Below, in pieces: positions 52,888 through 62,131 of a stretch of DNA of 64,000 bases. The translations under genes and the position numbers were made by a program. Each line of letters begins with the position of its first letter. Position 1 is the first letter of the stretch. The stretch spans positions 806,001 through 870,000 of the forward strand of contig NZ_CP024047.1 in the NCBI RefSeq assembly GCF_003430825.1. Direction: 5' to 3'. This DNA is from Natrarchaeobaculum sulfurireducens (GTDB taxonomy: Archaea; Halobacteriota; Halobacteria; Halobacteriales; Natrialbaceae). The notes under the pieces are model-generated. The model was not told where the DNA came from, did not search any database, and worked only from the letters and a program-made list of their open reading frames with translations.

Positions 52888-54093
52888 ATGTCGCCCTCCC
52901 GCCGTTCGTTTCTCGCGACAGCTGCGTGTGGTGTCTCGATTTCGAGTGCTGGGTGTACCGACCTCTCGCATTCGATCCGTGAACGACGGCTCGGTCCGCC
53001 CGAGCGAACCGTCCCCGTAGATTGGGTCCCTGAGCCAGGTACGTGGCCGCTTCCAGCGTACGACGCTGGCCGAAGCGCGACTAACCCACATGCCGAGCCA
53101 CCCCGGTCGCCCCCTCGAGCGTCGTGGTCGTGGGACGCTGACGGACGGATCTCGTCACTCGTCGTCGTCGACGGAACGGTCTATGCGGCCGTCGACGAGA
53201 CAGTCGTCGCACTCGACCCCAATGACGGTACGGAAACGTGGTCACGAACTGTCGAGACGTATGGCTCCGGGCTCGCAGCGATCGCCGACCGTCTCTATTC
53301 CTTCGGCGGCGGCGTAACGGCGTTGACGCTCGATGGCGAGTTGGCCTGGACGACGCGGCTCGACCTCTTCACCCATGGCTTTCTCGAGCGAGACGGCTGG
53401 CTCTTCGTCGGTGACGTCTCCGGTGAGTTCCGTCGGCTTCACGCCGACACCGGTGACGTCGTCGAGGCGAAGACACTCGAGGGGGCGCTCGCCGGGGTCG
53501 CGACCGACGGCGACCTGCTTTACGGCGTCGGTCGCCGCGAGCTGTACGCCTATGCGGTCACAGACGGTCAACTCGACCGACACTTCGAGATCGACGCCGA
53601 CGATCACGGCGCGTCTGCTCACGACCACCTGCTGTCGCCAGCGGTTGCGGACGGTCGCGTATATCTTGCCCGGCAGCTCGAACGTGATGGGATCGACGAC
53701 GGCGTAGTAGCTGTTCACGATGGGACGTCCGGTGACCGACTCGACCAGGTCGAGTTTACACCCCGGCCGAGACACCCTGTCGTCGACGACGAAACTGTGT
53801 TCGTCACCGCCTCGGTCGGAGAACTCGCCGAACTGTTTCGTCTCGATGAAGGTGACGTCACCTGGCGGTACGAACCCGATGGTCCCGAAGGGTTACGATC
53901 ACCGATCAGTACGGGGGAGACAGTTCTCGTTCACGCAACGAACCACGATCGTCCCGTGATCGCGTTCGATGCCGAGAGTGGCGAGGAGCTGTGGCGACGG
54001 GATATCGATGCCGATGGCCCACTGATAGCCGTCGACGACGTCGTATACGTAGGTACTCGAGATGGTATCGCTACCCTCCGAGCGGATGGGTGA
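52888..54093 (+). CDS. Tat-exported PQQ-like beta-propeller lipoprotein
   Basis: 401 residues. The Tat signal SRRSFLATAACGVSISSAGC ends in a lipobox-type Cys at about residue 20. Repeated blade motifs (VVDGTVYAAVDETVVALDPNDG, TETWSRTV, WRYEPDGPEG, VIAFDAESGEELWRRDI) match the PQQ/YncE-type WD-like propeller. Such proteins act as cell-surface binding or assembly scaffolds; the ligand is unknown. The ATG at 52888 is chosen because it begins the Tat signal; the frame is open further upstream. TATA-like AAAATTTAT is at about 52854-52862. Confidence 0.85.
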   Translation: MSPSRRSFLATAACGVSISSAGCTDLSHSIRERRLGPPERTVPVDWVPEPGTWPLPAYDAGRSATNPHAEPPRSPPRASWSWDADGRISSLVVVDGTVYAAVDETVVALDPNDGTETWSRTVETYGSGLAAIADRLYSFGGGVTALTLDGELAWTTRLDLFTHGFLERDGWLFVGDVSGEFRRLHADTGDVVEAKTLEGALAGVATDGDLLYGVGRRELYAYAVTDGQLDRHFEIDADDHGASAHDHLLSPAVADGRVYLARQLERDGIDDGVVAVHDGTSGDRLDQVEFTPRPRHPVVDDETVFVTASVGELAELFRLDEGDVTWRYEPDGPEGLRSPISTGETVLVHATNHDRPVIAFDAESGEELWRRDIDADGPLIAVDDVVYVGTRDGIATLRADG

Positions 54094-54110
54094 AAACTCT
54101 CCAGACGGGA

Positions 54111-54983
54111 TCAACCGTCGTCGCGCAGTTCCTTGACCTTCTGGATGTTCCAGGCGAACCCACGGCCGTCCTCGGTAGGCGTCTCGAGCGCGAACGGCAG
54201 GTCCCGCAGATCGGGGTGGTTGACGATCGCCTTCATGCCGTCCTCACCGATGTAACCCTCACCGATATGGGCGTGTTCGTCCTTGTGGGTGCCGACGTCG
54301 TGTTTCGAGTCGTTGAGATGGATGTACTCGAGGTATTCGAGGCCGACCTCGTCGTCGAACCGGCCGACGGTCTCATCGACGGCCTCGGGCGTCGTCAGGT
54401 CGTTGCCCGCGACGAGCGTGTGGGCGGTGTCGATACAGATGCCGATGTCGGTCTCGGTGCGGTCGATGATGCCCGCGAGGTGTTCGAACTCGCCGCCGAG
54501 TTTCGTACCGCTGCCCGCGTCGGATTCGATGAGAATCTGGACCCCGTCTGGCACCTCGAGGTCGTCGATGACGCTCGCAGCGTTGTCGAGCCCGCCTTCG
54601 ACGCCAGCGCCCGTGTGAGCGCCGAGGTGGACGTTGACGTACGGAACGCCGAGCGTGGCAGCAGCGTCGAGTTCGGCCTGCATGCTCTCTTTGGATTTTC
54701 GTCGGAGGTCTTCTTTCGGGGTACAGAGGTTGACCAGATACGCCGAGTGGATCACCCACGGTCCCTCGAGCAACTCGTCGCTTTCCTCGCGAAAGCCGTC
54801 GGCGGCCTCGTCGCTGATCTCGGGCTGGGCCCAGACCTGTGGTGAGGTGGTGAAGATCTGTCCGCAGTTGCCGCCGAAGGCGAGCTGGCGGTGGACCGCG
54901 TTGCGGACGTCGTCGTACGGTGGGGTCTCTTCGTCTGAGGAAACGCGCGAGCCGGAGATCGAAACGTGTGCGCCGACGTTCAT
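54111..54983 (-). CDS. nfo: deoxyribonuclease IV (AP endonuclease)
   Basis: 290 residues, TIM-barrel endonuclease [13 protein letters not shown] at the N-terminus, [50 protein letters not shown] and a final LETPTEDG carry the zinc-ligand His, Asp and Glu residues. It cuts abasic sites in base-excision repair. It is convergent with the lipoprotein gene. Confidence 0.95.
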   Translation of the reverse strand: MNVGAHVSISGSRVSSDEETPPYDDVRNAVHRQLAFGGNCGQIFTTSPQVWAQPEISDEAADGFREESDELLEGPWVIHSAYLVNLCTPKEDLRRKSKESMQAELDAAATLGVPYVNVHLGAHTGAGVEGGLDNAASVIDDLEVPDGVQILIESDAGSGTKLGGEFEHLAGIIDRTETDIGICIDTAHTLVAGNDLTTPEAVDETVGRFDDEVGLEYLEYIHLNDSKHDVGTHKDEHAHIGEGYIGEDGMKAIVNHPDLRDLPFALETPTEDGRGFAWNIQKVKELRDDG

Positions 54984-55082
54984 GGACGCTCGTCAGTACC
55001 GGTTCGTGATAGGTACTTCGGACCGACGTTCACGGGCCACCGATCGCAGCGCCTCGAGTCGACTCTCGAAAGCGGCGGCTCG

Positions 55083-55919
55083 TCACTGTTCGCTCGCCTC
55101 GAGGACTTCGCGGTCCCGAATCCAGGCGTCGGCGCCGAACTTTCGCTCGGCGAGGTCGGCCGCAGCCTCGAGTTCGGCCGCACGCCACGTCCCATCCTCG
55201 GCGTCACACCACTCACCGAGTGCCGTCGCCAGGGTCTCGACTGCCTCCTCGCGATCGATCCCGGCCTGCTCACGAATGCTCGTGACGCGGTCGGTGAACG
55301 TCTCTCCATCGGTGTCGGTCTCGAAGACACCGAGGTGAGCCTCGGGTTCGAGATCGTAACTAATCGAGCCGTGCTGGATGACGACGTCACGCTGGCGGTA
55401 CTGGGCGTTGCCGCTGATTTTCTGTGCCGCTTCGCCCGCGTTCGCGGGGGCGACGACGTCGTGGGCAGGGTTGATGTCCCGAAGGTAACACGACGGCTGG
55501 TAGATCGAGTCCTGTTCGACCGCCGCGAAGTCGGCGTCGACGCCCATCCGCTGGAGCCCCTCGAGCACCGGTTCACAGAACAGGTCGTAACAGTCCATCA
55601 GGTTCCCCGGGACCTCGTCGGCGGGCGCGACGATCGTATACGAGATGTCGCCGTATCGGTCGTGGTAGATCCCACCGCCGCCGGTCTGGCGTCGGGTAAC
55701 GTCGATTCCCTCGCGATCACAGACCTCCCAGTCGACCGTCTCGGCGTCCTGTCGATACCCCAGCGAGAGCGTACTCGGCTCCCAGGCGTACACTCGCACC
55801 GTCCGCAGGCCGTCCTCGAGGGCCGTCTCGGCGGCGACCTCCTCGAGTGCCATCTGAGTGGCTCCATCACGTGCGTCATCGACGATGAGTCGCCACGCTT
55901 CGCCCGCGAGTTCGGTCAT
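55083..55919 (-). CDS. lplA: lipoate-protein ligase A-like protein
   Basis: 278 residues from the ATG at 55919 (a start at 55931 is also possible). It has LSLGYRQDAETVDWEVCDREGIDVTRRQTGGGGIYHD in its key parts (LSLGYRQDA, TRRQTGGGGIYHDRYGDI), and the catalytic Lys in AQKISGNAQYRQRDVVIQHGSI is marked by KISGNAQ. It attaches lipoate or octanoate to E2 subunits and GcvH. Haloarchaea often have several family members, and the acyl donor is unknown. Confidence 0.87.
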   Translation of the reverse strand: MTELAGEAWRLIVDDARDGATQMALEEVAAETALEDGLRTVRVYAWEPSTLSLGYRQDAETVDWEVCDREGIDVTRRQTGGGGIYHDRYGDISYTIVAPADEVPGNLMDCYDLFCEPVLEGLQRMGVDADFAAVEQDSIYQPSCYLRDINPAHDVVAPANAGEAAQKISGNAQYRQRDVVIQHGSISYDLEPEAHLGVFETDTDGETFTDRVTSIREQAGIDREEAVETLATALGEWCDAEDGTWRAAELEAAADLAERKFGADAWIRDREVLEASEQ

Positions 55920-56296
55920 AGACTGGTCCATGCTGTCGGCGAGCAAAGTGGTTCCGGTATCACGCGTCGATGCCGCTGGCCAGCCACACTGATCTATCAA
56001 GTTCGTCCCGCCTCGAGAGAATTCTCCCTATTTGTTTTGTGAGTTTCTGCGCGGCAACAAGTGTTTTACTGTCGCACTAGAAATCAGTTCTCGAAGACAC
56101 AACTGTGACCGCCGCCGACGAACGCCGTCGGGGCACTGACTCACATGTACGTCAAACTCAATCAGCTAACCGATCATCGCCGTAGACGTATCGTATCCGA
56201 GGACTGCTCCAGGTGGGGGCCTTCGTTCGCCAGGAGCGAACAGCTACCCGGTACACTCGACGCGGCCGCTTCTCTCACGGTCGGGGGTGTCGGCCG

Positions 56297-57040
56297 GTGA
56301 TCGAGCATTCGACCCTCTTTGGTTTCTCGAGTGCGCTCATTGGCTTGATGGCTCTCGTATTTTTGCTCTGGACTATCAGATTGCCATCGCAGCTTCGTGC
56401 GTACGGAGCCGCCGTTGTCGTCGCCTGTGGTGCTATGAGCGGGGCCTACCTGTTCATGGCTGCTGATGTGTTGACCGTCGCGACGACGGGTCGAGAGGAA
56501 TCCGTCGCACGGTTTTTCGGCTACACGGTCGGGTGGGCTGCTGTCTGTGCAGTTGTCGGGGCTGTCACTGACGCAGACCGCCGCTACGTCGTCGGGTTAC
56601 TCGCATTCATCCTCGGGTGTCTCTGGGGGACCTTTGTGAGCTGGATCGTCGGCGGCATCGCCGGGACCGTGGTTTCGGTGGCGATTTTTGCGTCCCTGAT
56701 CGCCATGATCTACATCCTGATAGGTCCACTTACACGGTCGGCACAGACCGTCAGTGGCGACCGCCAACTGCTCTACGCGAAGACCCGAAACCTCGTAATT
56801 CTGGTCTTCGGCGGCCTCATACTCACGGGGATCGTCTCCGAACAGAACCTCGGATTGACCGACGCGTTCGTCGGCCAACTGGTCGCGACGTACCTCGATC
56901 TGATCTGGCTCGCCGGCTTCGGCGGCCTAGTCTTTCGCTACCAGGACGCGCTCGAGGACGCAGGAGTGCCGTCGCTGGTCGCGACGCTTCGTGGTTCGGA
57001 CTCGAGTCGCCTGGAGTCGGATCTCGACGCATCACCCTGA
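56297..57040 (+). CDS. microbial-rhodopsin homologue without the retinal lysine
   Basis: 247 residues from a GTG at 56297, about the size of bacteriorhodopsin (248 mature). Seven hydrophobic helices are visible. Two stretches align to bacteriorhodopsin (recalled sequence) without gaps: from R72 (bR R82) to the loop motif DAD (bR 102-104), and from RN at 164-165 (bR R175-N176) to the end of helix G. In helix G, LDLIWLAGFG replaces LDVSAKVGFG: bR Asp212 is kept (D201), but the Schiff-base Lys216 is Leu205. Asp85 is Gly75 and Asp96 is Val86, and Trp182, Pro186 and Trp189 are lost. It cannot bind retinal covalently or pump protons in the known way. Function unknown. Confidence 0.72.
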   Translation: MIEHSTLFGFSSALIGLMALVFLLWTIRLPSQLRAYGAAVVVACGAMSGAYLFMAADVLTVATTGREESVARFFGYTVGWAAVCAVVGAVTDADRRYVVGLLAFILGCLWGTFVSWIVGGIAGTVVSVAIFASLIAMIYILIGPLTRSAQTVSGDRQLLYAKTRNLVILVFGGLILTGIVSEQNLGLTDAFVGQLVATYLDLIWLAGFGGLVFRYQDALEDAGVPSLVATLRGSDSSRLESDLDASP

Positions 57041-57256
57041 CGGATTCGTTTCTGAGTGCTGTTTTCGACAGCCCTTGTCGTTGGACGTGCTCACAGCACA
57101 GTATCCGCACGACCGCTGAGACAGCGTTTTCGGGTCGCTGCGCCGTCAGTTCGACCACCGGTAGACGGTGTAGTGGTCCATATCACAGAACGCCCCGGAG
57201 TTCCGCCTCGAGGCGATCTGCCGATGGCGAGAGTGGTGAGAATGTGCTTGACCTCC

Positions 57257-57733
57257 TCCCGCGCCTGAAGACGCGGGAATCCGCGAAGCGGAGTTCAAGG
57301 TTGCGCGTTTCCTCGGTGGCGAAGTACGCTTTCGCGTCCCACGTCGACGGTCGCCGTCCAGTTGTGACCAAGGACGTGCGTTGCAGCGCGTCTAGCCCGG
57401 CCAAACGGGCCTTCCGTCCGACACTCGGTCGGCGTTTCGACGCGACGAATACCGCTCGTCGCTCCACGGCGGGGTATTCAGCCCGTACGGTACCACGATT
57501 CGCGTCACCCGAAGTCTGGCGGAATCGAAGATTCCGCTGCCCTCGCGGAACTGGGTTCCGCTTAGTGTTACGTCGTGGACTGGTTCGATCGGATTTGTTA
57601 CCACGTGAGAAGTTACGGCGAAGCCGTAGTGCCGTCGAAGACGGCATTTCTCAACGTGGGAACTCCGGTACTGCCGTTTACGGGATACAGCCCAATCAAG
57701 CTTACGCGCGTATCCACGGCCTTCAGGCCGTGG
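57257..57733. mobile_element. IS200/IS605-like hairpin ends, element without transposase
   Basis: Two perfect hairpins: CCCGCG-CCTGAAGA-CGCGGG (57258-57277, extended by one T-A pair), preceded by TTGACCTCCT, and CCACGGCC-TTCA-GGCCGTGG (57714-57733). Such subterminal hairpins are typical of IS200/IS605 or IS1341 elements in haloarchaea. The 440 bp between them code for nothing recognisable, so it may be a MITE-like deletion derivative. A tnpB remnant follows at 57904. Confidence 0.45.
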
Positions 57734-57903
57734 CATTGCGCTGCTCCGCCTGTAATGTGATCGTGAATATGCCAGAGGTCCTCCGTCTGCTCTTCAAGAG
57801 AGGAGATGATCTCGTCTCGTGGAGTAGGTGAGACTGCAGTTGTCATCACTCTCATCATCAATCAGATTGCGTCTACCGGGCAGTTTCAGCACGTGCCCGC
57901 GAG

Positions 57904-58212
57904 TGACTCCCTGTCAGGTGTTCAAAATATAGGTGCTGGAACGCGGACTACAACATCCTGATACGCGGACTGAAGCAAGTAGGGACGGGCTGTCCCGAAT
58001 CGACGTCCTCAGAATCCGTCGGTTCTGATAGGCTGCGAAAGAAGCCCCATCTGCTCACGGACGGAAAGCGCCCGTTCGCATTGTCGGTGAGTCCGGTGGT
58101 CTCACGCTACCTAAAGGAGCGAACGGCGCAAGCCATGACCGAGTGGGGTGGTGTGGAAGTCACTGACGCCAGTGGTCAAGGTCTTGGTGTGATTGGGGAA
58201 GATTTTGGCTAA
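57904..58212 (+). pseudogene. TnpB (IS1341-type) C-terminal remnant
   Basis: An open frame ending at 58212 reads RCSKYRCWNADYNILIRGLKQVGTG-type sequence followed by CPEST, then SVSPVVSRYLKERTAQAMTEWGG. The ADYN...IRGL...G.PEST pattern is the C-terminal zinc-finger/RuvC end of TnpB proteins. No N-terminal part or start is present. Only one knuckle of the zinc finger remains. It is a decayed transposon end next to the RNR cassette. Confidence 0.55.
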
Positions 58213-58540
58213 GTCGAGCAATAGGCTACCAGGGGCGGATTTGAGAAATTCAACATGACATGTCGTTTCGGAACCAATCGAACAGAATTAAAATGCCGTT
58301 AACGCTGTAGTTAGGTTAGGGTTTTGATTCAGTCTAACGTATTGGTGTGCCAATGTGTTGGTAAAGCGAGAGCTCACTATCGGTGCCTATCGTTGATGCA
58401 AAAGAAGTGAGTTCAAGTAAATTTGTTCTAGTGCAACTGAATTGCATATCTTTATTAGTCTCCCTAAGATAGCACATGTTACAGTTGCGTCCTCTGGCAC
58501 CACACAGACAGATGGTTTGACGAGAGCACCACATCGACAC

Positions 58541-59086
58541 ATGAACTGTCCAGACTGTAATAATGACCAAACCCGCGTGCTTGATACAGAAACCAATACA
58601 AACGGGGACGCAGTGCGCCGTCGCCACGAATGCGAACGCTGTTTGTTCCGCTTCAGGAGAGACGACCGTCCGGAATGGAACTCATTCCAAGTGAAGAAGC
58701 GAGACGACAACATCGAACCGTATGACGAGCAGAAAGTCCGCGACGGTATTATCCGGGCTGTGAAGAAACGTCCTGTGGTCGATGCTCAAGTTACTGAATT
58801 AGTGGACACCATCGAAGCAGACCTCCAAACACGCGACGAACGAATCGTCCCGTCCAGCCTCATCGGAGGCCTCGTCTTCGAGAACCTTCGAGAGCTTGCC
58901 AAAGTCGCGTACGTTCGGTTCGTCTCTGTGTACAAGAGTTGTTCAGACCCAGAAGACTTCAGCGGTGTCCTTGACGGTGTTTTGACCACCAATGACGTTG
59001 CATACCCTAAGACCACAACACGACAGCAACAGGTAACGGATACACAACGTGCTCTCAGATCAGCACAGTCCACCAGCCCAGTATAG
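58541..59086 (+). CDS. nrdR: transcriptional repressor NrdR
   Basis: 181 residues. The N-terminal zinc ribbon has CPDC and CERC, with DAVRRRHECERCLFRF typical of NrdR. The ATP-cone follows: VKKRDDNIEPYDEQKVRDGI, AVKKRPV, VPSSLIGGLVFENLRELAKVAYVRFVSVYKSC. NrdR senses dATP/ATP and represses RNR genes; it is common in bacteria and rare in archaea. The start at 58541 begins right at the zinc ribbon. It heads the cassette nrdR - mini-ORF - nrdB - nrdA. Its tail (about 30 residues) is longer than usual. Confidence 0.88.
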   Translation: MNCPDCNNDQTRVLDTETNTNGDAVRRRHECERCLFRFRRDDRPEWNSFQVKKRDDNIEPYDEQKVRDGIIRAVKKRPVVDAQVTELVDTIEADLQTRDERIVPSSLIGGLVFENLRELAKVAYVRFVSVYKSCSDPEDFSGVLDGVLTTNDVAYPKTTTRQQQVTDTQRALRSAQSTSPV

Positions 59087-59087
59087 T

Positions 59088-59115
59088 GGGGTGCGGTGAA
59101 GAAATTTCGCACCCC
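59088..59115 (+). terminator. hairpin after nrdR
   Basis: Perfect 8-bp stem GGGGTGCG / CGCACCCC around a 12-nt loop, 2 bp after the nrdR stop. No U-run follows directly, but an A/T-rich TATA-like run (ATAAAATAAAA, about 59125-59135) comes next. It may end nrdR transcripts or separate them from a second promoter for nrdB-nrdA. Confidence 0.45.
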
Positions 59116-59148
59116 TCGGTGGCATAAAATAAAAACAACTCAACCAAC

Positions 59149-59259
59149 ATGAATACCAAACAGGTTGCTCCGCCACAGCATGCACGAATTAGCGGTTACG
59201 GTACAGCCCCATCGATTGCCGATGCATCAGCCAATGGCTCCCAAGGTGATTTTCAATGA
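59149..59259 (+). CDS. 36-residue ORF translationally coupled to nrdB
   Basis: ATG at 59149, stop TGA at 59257-59259, so the stop overlaps the nrdB ATG at 59256 as ATGA. A TATA-like run at about 59125-59135 places its start as a leaderless transcript. The product (MNTKQVAPPQHARISGYG...) is Gly/Ala/Ser/Gln-rich without known motifs. Coupling suggests it is translated and may set nrdB translation or be a small RNR partner; both are inference. Confidence 0.5.
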   Translation: MNTKQVAPPQHARISGYGTAPSIADASANGSQGDFQ

Positions 59260-60296
59260 ATACGGGCGACTCTCTCCACACTCCATCTGACAGTGATGTG
59301 GACGCAGTCACAGAGACACAGACTGACATCTTCGAGGAGCGAACCCAACTCAAACCCTACGAGTACCCGGAACTCCTCGATTATGTCGAAGCTATTCGGA
59401 ATAGCTACTGGGTACACACTGAGTTCAACTTCGAAGGTGACGTGCAAGATTACAAGGTTAACACCACACCTGCAGAAAAGACGGTCATCAAGCGGACGAT
59501 GCTGGCCATCGCGCAGATCGAAGTGCAGGTGAAGACGTTTTGGTCGGACATCTACAAGCAGATGCCCAAACCCGAAATTGGGAGTGTGGGCATGACGTTT
59601 GCCGATAGTGAAGTCCGTCACATGGATGCCTACAGTCATCTCCTCGACGTACTCGGTATCACAGAGGACTTCAAGCAAGTCACGGAAGAGCCTGCGATCA
59701 AGCAGCGAATCGACTACCTCAACGAGTACCTAGAGCGCGGTCAGACTGATGACCGCAAAGAGTACGTAATGAGTATTCTGCTGTTCAGCACGTTCGTTGA
59801 ACACGTCTCGCTGTTCAGCCAGTTTCTCATCATGACGAGTTTCGATAAGCACGAAAAGAAATTCAAAGGGATTGCAAACGCTGTCGAGGCAACGAGCAAG
59901 GAAGAACAGATTCACGGCCTGTTCGGTGTCGAACTCGTAGAGACCATCCGCGAGGAAAACCCCGGTCTCTTCGATGAGGACTTCGAGGCCGATGTCAAAC
60001 AGGCCTGTGAGCAGGCATACGAGGCTGAAATGGAAATTCTTGACTGGATCTTTGAGGAGGGCGAACTGGAATTCCTCCCCAGAGAACACGTGAACGCGTA
60101 TCTCCGGGACCGATTCAACCAGGGCCTCGAAAACGTGGGCGTCGAACCCATCTTCGAACCCGACGAAGCGTTACTCGAAGAGACGCGTTGGTTCGATGAG
60201 GACATCATGATGACGAAGGATAACGACTTCTTCAGCAAGCGATCTACCACGTACAACAAGCACACCCAGAGCGTTACTGCGGAGGATATGTTCTAA
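59256..60296 (+). CDS. nrdB: class I ribonucleotide reductase small subunit
   Basis: 346 residues, ferritin-like R2. Metal ligands are visible: IAQIEVQVKTFW (first acid), SEVRHMDAYSHLL (Glu, His and the likely radical Tyr three residues later), LFSTFVEHVSLF and SKEEQIHGLFG (later Glu, Glu, His). It supplies the radical for dNTP synthesis. It is coupled to the mini-ORF at its 5' end and to nrdA at its 3' end (1 bp between stop and start). Codon use is less GC-rich than neighbours. Confidence 0.93.
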   Translation: MNTGDSLHTPSDSDVDAVTETQTDIFEERTQLKPYEYPELLDYVEAIRNSYWVHTEFNFEGDVQDYKVNTTPAEKTVIKRTMLAIAQIEVQVKTFWSDIYKQMPKPEIGSVGMTFADSEVRHMDAYSHLLDVLGITEDFKQVTEEPAIKQRIDYLNEYLERGQTDDRKEYVMSILLFSTFVEHVSLFSQFLIMTSFDKHEKKFKGIANAVEATSKEEQIHGLFGVELVETIREENPGLFDEDFEADVKQACEQAYEAEMEILDWIFEEGELEFLPREHVNAYLRDRFNQGLENVGVEPIFEPDEALLEETRWFDEDIMMTKDNDFFSKRSTTYNKHTQSVTAEDMF

Positions 60297-60297
60297 A

Positions 60298-61986
60298 ATG
60301 TCACAACAAGCATACAAACTCGTCACGGAACAACAGGAGAAACCGTTTTACTGGCTAAACGAAAACAGCAGGGAATTCCTCAGAGAAGGATACCTGCTCG
60401 AGGGCGTTGAGCCTGAAGAGCGCATTCGACAGATTGCAGAACGTGCCGAAGAGATCCTCGATGAGGGTGGCTTCGCAGACAAGTTCTACGAGTACATGAG
60501 CCGGGGGTACTACAGCCTTGCCAGCCCGGTCTGGGCGAACTTCGGACTTGACAGAGGCCTCCCCATCAGTTGTTTCGGCAGTTATATGCAGGATAGTATG
60601 GAGAGTGTTCTTTTCACACAAGCCGAGGTGGGTGAAATGACCAAGCTCGGTGGTGGGACAAGCGGTTATTTCGGCGAACTTCGACCTCGAGGCAGTCCGA
60701 TCACCAACAACGGGAAGAGTAACGGAAGTTACAGCTTCACGCAACTTTTCGACACCATCATCAACGTTGTCAGCCAGGGCGAAACCCGGAGAGGCCAGTT
60801 CGCTGGATACATCGACGTTGAGCATGATGACCTTGATGAGTGGCTGAACATCAAAACCGAAGGCGACCCGGTACAGGACATCTACTACGGTGTCATCATC
60901 GGTGATGAGTGGTTCCAAGCGATGCTTGACGGCGATGCAGAAAAGCGAGAGACATGGGCCAAAATCGTCGAAACGCGGATCAACATTGGTGTCCCCTACA
61001 TCATCTTCCGCGACAACATGAACGAGGGGAAACCTCAGGTCTACAAGGACAAAGACTACGAGATTAACGCCTCAAACCTGTGTACCGAGATCGCGCTCCC
61101 TGCCACACCGGATGAGAGCTTCGTCTGCTGTCTCTCAAGCATGAACGCGCTCCACTTTGATGAGTGGAAAGAGACTGATGCGGTCGGCACACTGACCCGT
61201 TTCCTCGACGCTGTAATGGAGGAGTTCATCCAGAAGGCAGCCGACGTACAATTCATGGAGCGTCCTGTCCGGTTTGCCAAACGCCACCGAGCTATTGGGA
61301 TCGGTGTCCTCGGCTGGCACAGCTACCTTCAAAAGAACATGATTCCGTTCGACAGCATGGAGGCAATGCAAAAGAACGAGCAAGTGTTCCAAACCATCAA
61401 GGAGCATAGCTACGAGGCGAGTGCAGAGCTTGCTAAAGAGCTTGGTGAGCCGGAAGTTCTTGAGGGGTACGGGCGACGGAATGCCACGACGATGGCCGTC
61501 GCACCAACGAAATCCAGCAGTGTGATTCTTGGACAAGTCAGTCCGAGCGTTGAACCACTGAAGTCGAACTACTTCGTTCGAGATGGTGCCAAGTTGAAGG
61601 CGACGCAGAAAAACCGGTTCCTCGAAGCGCTGTTAGCCGAACGTGGAAAGGATACTCGAGACGTCTGGGATAGTATCGCGGCCAAGGACGGCAGCGTTCA
61701 GCATCTCGAGTTCCTCACCGATGAGGAAAAGGAGGTGTTCAAGACGTTCTCGGAAATCCCACAAATGGCCATCATAAATCAGGCTGCACAGCGACAGAAA
61801 CACATCGACCAAGCACAGAGCATCAATGTCTCTATTGACCCTAGTGAAGTGAGTGTCAAGCAGATTAATGAGCTCTACATCGGTGCGTGGAAGAAAGGAA
61901 TCAAAAGCCTGTATTACCAACACAGTGTCAATGCGGCACAGAAATTCAGTCAGGACATCCTCGAATGCAAGGCCTGTGAGAGCTAA
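60298..61986 (+). CDS. nrdA: class I ribonucleotide reductase large subunit, short form
   Basis: 562 residues, against about 760 in E. coli NrdA. The N-terminal ATP-cone (overall activity site) is absent: the protein begins close to the catalytic barrel (SPVWANFGL, PISCFG). The key residues are kept: Cys in PISCFG, NLCTEI (Asn, Cys, Glu), second Cys in FVCCLSSMNA, the radical-transfer tyrosines in KSLYYQHS, and the redox CxxC in ECKACES at the end. So the enzyme should be active but lack dATP feedback through a cone; NrdR carries the only ATP-cone here. Short forms are known in phages and some bacteria. Confidence 0.9.
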   Translation: MSQQAYKLVTEQQEKPFYWLNENSREFLREGYLLEGVEPEERIRQIAERAEEILDEGGFADKFYEYMSRGYYSLASPVWANFGLDRGLPISCFGSYMQDSMESVLFTQAEVGEMTKLGGGTSGYFGELRPRGSPITNNGKSNGSYSFTQLFDTIINVVSQGETRRGQFAGYIDVEHDDLDEWLNIKTEGDPVQDIYYGVIIGDEWFQAMLDGDAEKRETWAKIVETRINIGVPYIIFRDNMNEGKPQVYKDKDYEINASNLCTEIALPATPDESFVCCLSSMNALHFDEWKETDAVGTLTRFLDAVMEEFIQKAADVQFMERPVRFAKRHRAIGIGVLGWHSYLQKNMIPFDSMEAMQKNEQVFQTIKEHSYEASAELAKELGEPEVLEGYGRRNATTMAVAPTKSSSVILGQVSPSVEPLKSNYFVRDGAKLKATQKNRFLEALLAERGKDTRDVWDSIAAKDGSVQHLEFLTDEEKEVFKTFSEIPQMAIINQAAQRQKHIDQAQSINVSIDPSEVSVKQINELYIGAWKKGIKSLYYQHSVNAAQKFSQDILECKACES

Positions 61987-62131
61987 TCTCCCATCAGTCG
62001 GTGTGATCATGTGGCCACGTCTGAAAACCGTTTAGTCACCTCGAACCAGTCAGTCGTGGTCTCAACAAACGTCACCACCGAGTCCAAACCGTCTCGAAGA
62101 CACCAAACCGCCTTCAGCGAGGAGAACTGTT

